Shown one piece after another: positions 46,400 to 52,183 of a stretch of 52,183 nt of DNA. This stretch comes from Azolla pinnata. Taxonomy: Eukaryota > Streptophyta > Polypodiopsida > Salviniales > Salviniaceae. The position numbers were made by a program, and so were the translations under genes. Below the pieces are notes generated by a model, which searched no databases, was not told where the DNA came from, and saw only the letters and a list, made by a program, of their open reading frames with translations. The DNA lies in the NCBI GenBank assembly GCA_037176905.1, contig JBBBWG010029533.1, forward strand, positions 1 through 52,183, written 5' to 3'. Every line of letters starts with the position of its first letter. The first letter of the stretch is position 1.

Positions 46400-46555
46400 C
46401 AAATTTCATTTCTCTTCTTCTTCTTCTTCTTCTTCCTTCTTCCTTCTTTCTTCTTCTTCTTCTTCGTTTCTTTCATTCTCGGAGCTCGGAAGTGCTTAGC
46501 TTTGAGCCGGCGATTCTCTCTGTCAGACAGCTGCTGTCGTGCGCTTCTCCTCCTC
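46400..46555 (+). promoter_or_regulatory. Probable HSBP promoter/leader
   Basis: CTT-rich plant leader (46407-46463) followed by GC-balanced sequence running to the ATG. No heat-shock element cluster (nGAAn inverted repeats) stands out. Confidence 0.4.
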
Positions 46556-49500
46556 ATGGTATCTTCTCTACCTCTCTCTCTCTCTCTCTCTGTCTCACCC
46601 CTCTTTTCTGCGTTCTCTGCATTGCTGCTAAGTATTTCAGTATCCGTCTCGCTCCCTGGCACTCCTTCTCTTCGCCCCACCGTTCCTTTCTCTTTGGCTG
46701 AAATACCATGTCATTTTGGTTCAGACAATGCTCACTCACCGGTCGAAATTGTGAGCGGTTCTTAGCTTCTGTCTTTCCTTTCCTTCTTCTTCTTCTTCTT
46801 CTTCTTCTTCTTCTTCGTCTTCTTCGTCCATGGTTGCCTCCTATCTTTTGCTTATCATCTATTGCATATTTCAAGAGGTTTGGAGTTGTTATTGCATACG
46901 CTTGCGTGGTAAGATGTGTTGAATGGGGGGAAACGACCAATATCGTCCCACTCCTATGTGTAGAAAACGAGATTGGTTATTTTTATGCAAAAACAAATTC
47001 AATAAATCTAATTTTATGCCTATATTAGAACAAAATGCAATGATCTCTTGATCTTTCTTTTCTCATTCTTTGGTTGTGATGTCTATGTTCGCATTCGACA
47101 GTGCTGGCAATATGCTCATTATAGGACTTCTCTTGTCATAGTCCAAGCAAGGCCAACTCAATCCCAGAGGAAAACTTGAACTTCTGTAGAAACAGTTTGC
47201 TATGGCATTTGGGATATCCAAGGGCTGAAAAATGATATTTAGAGTTCGTAAGAAAACATTTCGTCATTTGGTTTCAGGATACATCCAGGCTAATATTTCA
47301 TTCATATGATTTTAGAATTGGAAGAGAATAGTTTATGTGTAATGTAAAAGTAAATCGCATCATCATTATCATATGAGTTGACATTGGAAGAATGATGCTT
47401 GTTTAATGAGGTATGTAGGATAACAATCATCAAATCAAGAATATCGTAGTATACAAAGCTGAGATTTTTGCTGACTTTTTGGGATATTTTTTTGGAGAGC
47501 GCTTTCTATGCTTATTATCTAGGGCCCTGAGGCTGAAGAGGGCATTGTTATGGAATGTAACAAGCACCAAGACTCAGATGCAATCATTTTTGTAGATTCC
47601 TTACTAAAACCTGTTCTCAAGAAATTTCAAGCTCTTACATCTATGTCAAAGCAAAAGGTGATCAGATAAAGATTCCGTATTGGAGTTTGACAGTCTGTTC
47701 CTGGCTGCCCAGATGCAAGCCAGGTTTCTTCAAGAGAAGCTGGATTTCTAGTTTGATCTGGCAGATGGATTTTGTGCACTTTTGTATGTGTCAAGAGGTT
47801 TACCAAAGTGATGGAGAAGTGTTTGCTTCTTAGATAAAGTATGGCCATTTCATTTTCTCAGTGGATTGTAGCATAAAGTCAATCTGAATGTGAGGAGTGG
47901 AAATGGAAAGGTGAATCGCAGACAAATTCATTTCCAGTCCAGAAGTAGCTTCTATTTGTGCAAGAAAGATATAAAGAAAGAGATATTGACGTCTTCTGAG
48001 GCCTCATCACTGTAAGTGCTGGCAAGTCTGTGTTTAGCCTATTCACTGTAAATGCTGGCAAAGTTCTGCGTGTACCAAGAAAAGACTCTAGGGTTGCCTT
48101 AGCTGCATCTTTTTAAGGTACCTAAAGAGTAGCATAAACATTTCTATCAGCTTTCTCCACCTGGTGAAGCAGGCAAGATGTAATTCCATTTGGTTAGCGA
48201 TTTGGCCAGAGAGATTTGGCCAGAGAAATACGAAGCATCTGGTGTTTATGGATGGTCCAATCATTTTGAGATCTTGTACCAATTTATGAAAGAGCTCACT
48301 ATGCACTTCTTCTGTTACAACAGTATTTGTCTCATCATGTTTCTCTGAATGCATAAGACAATGGAAATTGATACTGCTTTTGCTGATCTAAATTTGTTTG
48401 TTACGTGCTTCTGAAGAAGAATAGGATTGAGATAGCAATCTAAATGTGTATTGATACCATTTCTTTTGAAAAGAATGTGGAGAAATCAGATAAACTCATG
48501 TGAGAGAATCAAGCAAAAGATAGATTAGACCAATGTCACGAGCTTAATTATTTCTTCTTAAGACTATGGAGAGAGTGGTTTCTATACATGTGATGGTTGG
48601 CTGTAACCAAGAAATCATAAGCCAAAAAATTAGCTGGAAAAATCACCTACGAAGTTCTAGATTAAAAAATGGCCATGCAACATTTATTCACACTAAAGCT
48701 CTCTACGCATAAAGTGCAACTGTATTATAGTTATATGCTAGCAATATCATTCTCTTTTGTTCCTCTAACAAATTGATGTTATTACTCGTTTCTCTGTCCA
48801 GTTTTAAAGCTACTCACTCGACTTGTCAATCATAACTACAAGTTTCTCTGTTGTATCTTGACTTTTCTGTGGATCTTATCGAGTATTTGGGGTTAAGCAT
48901 ACAGATTACGCAGGTCATTAAGGGTTTGGTTAAACCAGCTGCATATGTTAAAATACTTTTATTTAAAAGTAATGCTATGAGTTCGTAATTGGGGGAAAAG
49001 GATATTTGTTTACTGGTAGAAAACAAGTCTGCTTAAGGTTTTACTTTATATGAGCACATTCTGATTTTATTGCTATTAATGATTTCACTAGTTAGTGCGT
49101 TGAACTTTATAAAACAATCATGATTAATCAATGGCTTTAACTAATTAGGACGGAAGAAACCATGGAGAATCAGCAGAGACAGGCCAGAGTACTGCAGATC
49201 TCACAGCTTTTGTAAGTTAACAATCTGATTGCTCTCTTCTTTTCTTCAATGTGCTTCGGTGAAATAGCATTTATTGATGTTATAGTATCTAATGAACAGT
49301 ACAAATAGTAAATCTGGGAGAATAGTGTCTGTTTTAAATTTTAGGTGTAATATTAGGAATGTATGGATGCTTGCCATCAAGCATTCATATGAATGCTGTC
49401 TAATTGCATAATCTCTAGCCGGCTTCTGCATCTGCGTTTCCTTTATCATTGGCCTTATTTCGTATTTTCTACTGCAAATCATGTCTAGCCTAGTACATAG

Positions 49501-50098
49501 TGGATTCAAAGTATCAAAATGTTGGGTCTTGCAGTATAATCATACTCTTTCTCAGATTAGGAACTCTTGGATGTTTCATAGATGTTCTACTTGATATCTT
49601 GGCAATATAAATTGATATTTAAATCCTGGACCCTATTTTAATACATTTTCTGGTCATACAAGTCAGTCACAATGTTTAAAATAATTTCTATCTGATGTTT
49701 CTCCAGGTACAAAACCTTTTGCAACAGATGGTAAATTCTACAATTTGTAACTTTTTATTTCACGATTCTGATGTGGTGTGCATTCTATTTGACTATCCAA
49801 AGTGAATGTTTTATGTTTGGTGCAGCAATCTAGATTCGAAACGATGTCAGACTCAATCGTAACGAAGAATATCCTTTTATTTTGCTAAATTCCATGTCAT
49901 TGTATTAGTGAAGTCACTGTGTATGAATATATTGGGTTGAGAAAGTAGATGATGCTCCTTAACATTGATTTTTCACTTGATGAGATGGGAGGCCGAATCG
50001 ATGATCTAGAGAAGAGCATTCTGGATTTAACCAAAGAGATGGGCATTGTACTTCCACCTTCGAGTGCTGGAGCAAGCAAGAATGAAGACGAGAAATAA
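46556..50098 (+). CDS. HSBP: Heat shock factor binding protein
   Basis: Proposed exons: 46556-46558 (ATG alone, donor GTATCT), 49149-49211, 49707-49730, 49826-49868 and 49977-50098, giving 84 aa. The core DLTAFVQNLLQQM, QSRFETMSDSIVTK and IDEMGGRIDDLEKSILDL matches plant HSBP closely, with its heptad hydrophobic pattern (trimeric coiled coil) and a short acidic/Ser tail ending NEDEK. HSBP binds the trimerisation domain of heat shock factors and damps the heat response. Exon 3 is a 24-nt microexon (VQNLLQQM). The fourth intron is AT-AC (see 49869-49976). The first exon is the weakest point: the 63-nt exon 2 starts in phase 0 after AATTAG and has no in-frame ATG, so a separate ATG exon is needed; 46556 fits phase and donor, but RNA evidence could move it. 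The rest is firm. Confidence 0.9.
49869..49976 (+). other. U12-type AT-AC intron in HSBP
   Basis: The intron opens with ATATCCTTTT (U12 5' splice consensus ATATCCTTT) and closes with TTTTTCAC. It has the branch-site word TCCTTAAC at 49956-49963, placing the branch A about 14 bases from the 3' end, as U12 introns require. Splicing A|AT...AC|TT makes the conserved Ile of K-I-D-E-M-G in exact frame. No GT-AG pair nearby keeps this conserved junction. Confidence 0.9.
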
Positions 50099-51840
50099 AC
50101 ATATATTCTAGAAACAAGAAGATGTTCAGAATCATGTTCTGTATCCATGTGACCTTGTTATTGGGGATGAGTTGATGTAGCTGCTCGACACTTTTCGCAT
50201 ATCTCTGGACGATTGTAAGTGAATGCTCGTCTCATCACATATGTTCCTTGGGTTATTCTGGTGAAATGCAAAATTATGCTTCATGCAAAATGTAGTTAGC
50301 TCCTATGCAAGAGAGTGTCAGGCCGTCTGCAATTTTCGCATCAATGAAGTGTAACGTGGCTTGATTAGGCTTACTCCAGCAAATTTGGCTTCAATCGGTA
50401 TTAGATTGTCCTTGATGAATCAGTTGGGCATGTTCTCTGTTTGGCGATGCTGATATGTGGGTAAGCTGAATGTGGGCAGTTATGGCATGTTTGGGAAACA
50501 AATGCAGCAGGCATTTTGTCTCCATTTCCGAGATATTCGAGTAATACTCACACGAGTCTATGGTGCGTGCAAAGATGGTGATTAATATGGTGTGTTTCAT
50601 GCATGTTGGAAGCTGTTGGAGACTCCAGAGGCCTTGATGAATGGTCAATGCATATGTTATTTTGGATGTTGTGTGGTTCTTTTTTGACTTTCTCTGATGT
50701 TGTGGTGCCGCCCTCTAGAAAAGGGGATTAAGCAGAGACTTATAGAATACAGTAATGAGATCGAGGCTTCTTCGCAGAGATAGAGATCTATTATCATCAT
50801 CATCAATGCAAGTGGAGGGCCACAAGCTGTTTGCTTCTGCCAATCATTGCCAGCTTTCTTTCCCATTGCCGTTTCTTTTAAAAATGTCTCCACGGAATGA
50901 ATGGTTCCAATTCGGCGTGTTTCTTCGTTTGCATGCATGCACGTATGACCTGCGATTGTCCGACTTTGAGTGGATTGATAAACAGATTTTGATTATGTTC
51001 TTTGAAGGTCATATAGGATGTATGAGACCAAAAACAATACATTTTATGTGATACAATTGGCTGAGGGGAGAGGAAGAGGAAGAGGATGCACCATCTATGG
51101 GGCTGTGATTGTGTGTGTGCATTGAAATGCTTGTTCTTTGATGGGGTTTGGTCTGAGATTCCAGGATCTTGGAGCACCTTCAGAAGAGCATCTTTGCTTC
51201 CTCGGCTTGGTATAAGCTTTTCTTCGCTTCTCGGCTAAGGCCTTCTTTATATACTAGAAGCGGTTTTGTCATCAGCGCCGGTCTGTGGGAGAGAAGTTTG
51301 TTTGAGATTATGTTGATGCCGATTCGGAATCTGTTCAGGATTCGGTTCAATCAAGGCGGAGGGGCCGATCCAGCGATTCCCATGAGTCCGGAATCGTCCC
51401 TCCTCGCATTGGTTGGCTTCGAGAGAGGCAGATAGATTTGATTCAGGATCATCGAAGGTCAAATATTATGACCTATGAGATAAGAAAAACAGTACATTTT
51501 ACGTGATACATTTGGCTGTGAGTAGCAACTCTCGAATGTTGAAGAGGAGAGCTCTATGAGGCTCTGAAGATTTCCCCCCCCTTTCAGTTTCTCATGTTGT
51601 CCCCAGATATGTACATACATACATGGAAGTCTGGTATCATCGAAACGTGCAGATGGACCATCGTCTGAACAAGAGCCAGCCAGGGAAAGGTTGATGACGA
51701 TGCGGTGATGTTGAGCAGGGAACCGCGTTTTGATCGTTTTTGCGTTGCACAGTGTCGAGTTATAAATTGTCTGATTTGTGAAGTGATCGAATCGATAACT
51801 AATGAAAGGATACTTTGTTTTTGAAAAAACAAAATATGTA
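50099..51840. other. 3' flank and spacer after HSBP
   Basis: No gene supported. Two related phrases, near 51022 and 51475, share ATACATTTTAYGTGATACA and TTGGCTG, indicating a diverged duplication offset by about 450 bases. Confidence 0.5.
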
Positions 51841-52183
51841 TATACGCACATATACATGCATGTATGATGTATGTATGTATGTATGTGTATGGGGGCCTCT
51901 TCCCCAGAGACACACACATGCAAACATCCATCCATACATGCACATGTACATACACTAGAAGCAAGATGATGCTTCTTGATGTATATGTAAGTGCATGTAT
52001 GTATGTATGTATGTGTGCGTGTATGTATGTATGTATGTATGCATGTGTGTGTATGTATGTATGTATGTATGTATGTATGTATGTGTATGTGCACCTCTTC
52101 CCCACGCACACACATGCAAACATCCATCCATACATGCACATGTACATACACTAGAAGCAAGATGATGCTTCTTGATGTATATG
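51840..52183. repeat. ATGT microsatellite within a ~196-bp tandem repeat
   Basis: ATGT/GTAT runs (about 51865-51890 and 51995-52085) alternate with a unique segment, CATGCAAACATCCATCCATA through to GATGCTTCTTGATGTATATG, that occurs twice, offset by 196 bases, the second copy ending at the window edge. Long open frames on both strands here come from the 4-base repeat. Confidence 0.85.

Noticed and set aside
45987..46499. Poly-His open frame
   Set aside because: Direct translation of the CAT/CAC microsatellite; flanking residues are unrelated to any family.
49161..49214. ATG at 49163 as the HSBP start
   Set aside because: It is in a different frame from the conserved HSBP sequence and hits a stop at the exon end.
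51459..52160. Minus-strand frame of 233 codons rich in Tyr-Ile-His-Thr
   Set aside because: Produced by the ATGT/ACAT microsatellite within the 196-bp repeat.

Overview
The window is nuclear DNA of a land plant. Evidence: a cytosolic ribosomal protein uL29/RPL35, a plant-type LRR receptor kinase with the family's phase-2, 72-nt LRR exons, an ATL-like RING-H2 ligase, a plant heat shock factor binding protein, telo-box (AAACCCTAA) pyrimidine-rich leaders, and Ty1-copia and Ty3-gypsy remnants. The long introns, the microsatellite load and the form of the bHLH protein would suit a non-flowering lineage, but I cannot name the species. There is no operon logic: six unrelated genes are separated by repeat-rich spacers.

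Layout. 1-3560: spacer with a 12-bp minisatellite and a ~0.8 kb imperfect tandem repeat. 3560-7619 (+): three-exon RING-H2 ligase gene. 7620-10960: spacer with a frameshifted gypsy remnant and a duplicated block (MITE fragment plus leader-like sequence). 10965-16835 (+): ten-exon LRR receptor kinase, close to the Arabidopsis At5g10290/At5g65240 group (LRR subfamily II, relatives of SERK). It lacks one LRR exon and has no obvious in-frame ATG for its signal-peptide exon. 16836-20000: spacer with degenerate tandem repeats and four interstitial TTAGGG arrays. 20248-22493 (+): RPL35 in four exons. 22494-26377: spacer. 26378-28891 (-): a single-exon, 837-aa bHLH factor full of homopolymers, followed by a 100-N gap and an ATGC-type repeat. 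29083-37900: AT-rich spacer with a family of TIR-bearing MITE-like elements. 37923-45332 (+): a two-exon gene of unknown function (1068 aa) whose 4.2-kb intron contains a decayed copia element. 46073-46336: a large CAT/CAC repeat. 46556-50098 (+): HSBP in five exons, including an ATG-only first exon, a 24-nt microexon and an apparent U12-type AT-AC intron. 50099-52183: spacer ending in a ~196-bp tandem repeat.

Most notable points: the AT-AC intron in HSBP, the joining of two distant coding blocks into one gene, the MITE family with one copy ending about 30 bp from a start codon, the human-type TTAGGG arrays, and the odd first exon and missing LRR exon of the receptor kinase. All exon boundaries were read by eye from splice motifs, reading phase and remembered family sequences; no alignment or RNA data were available.
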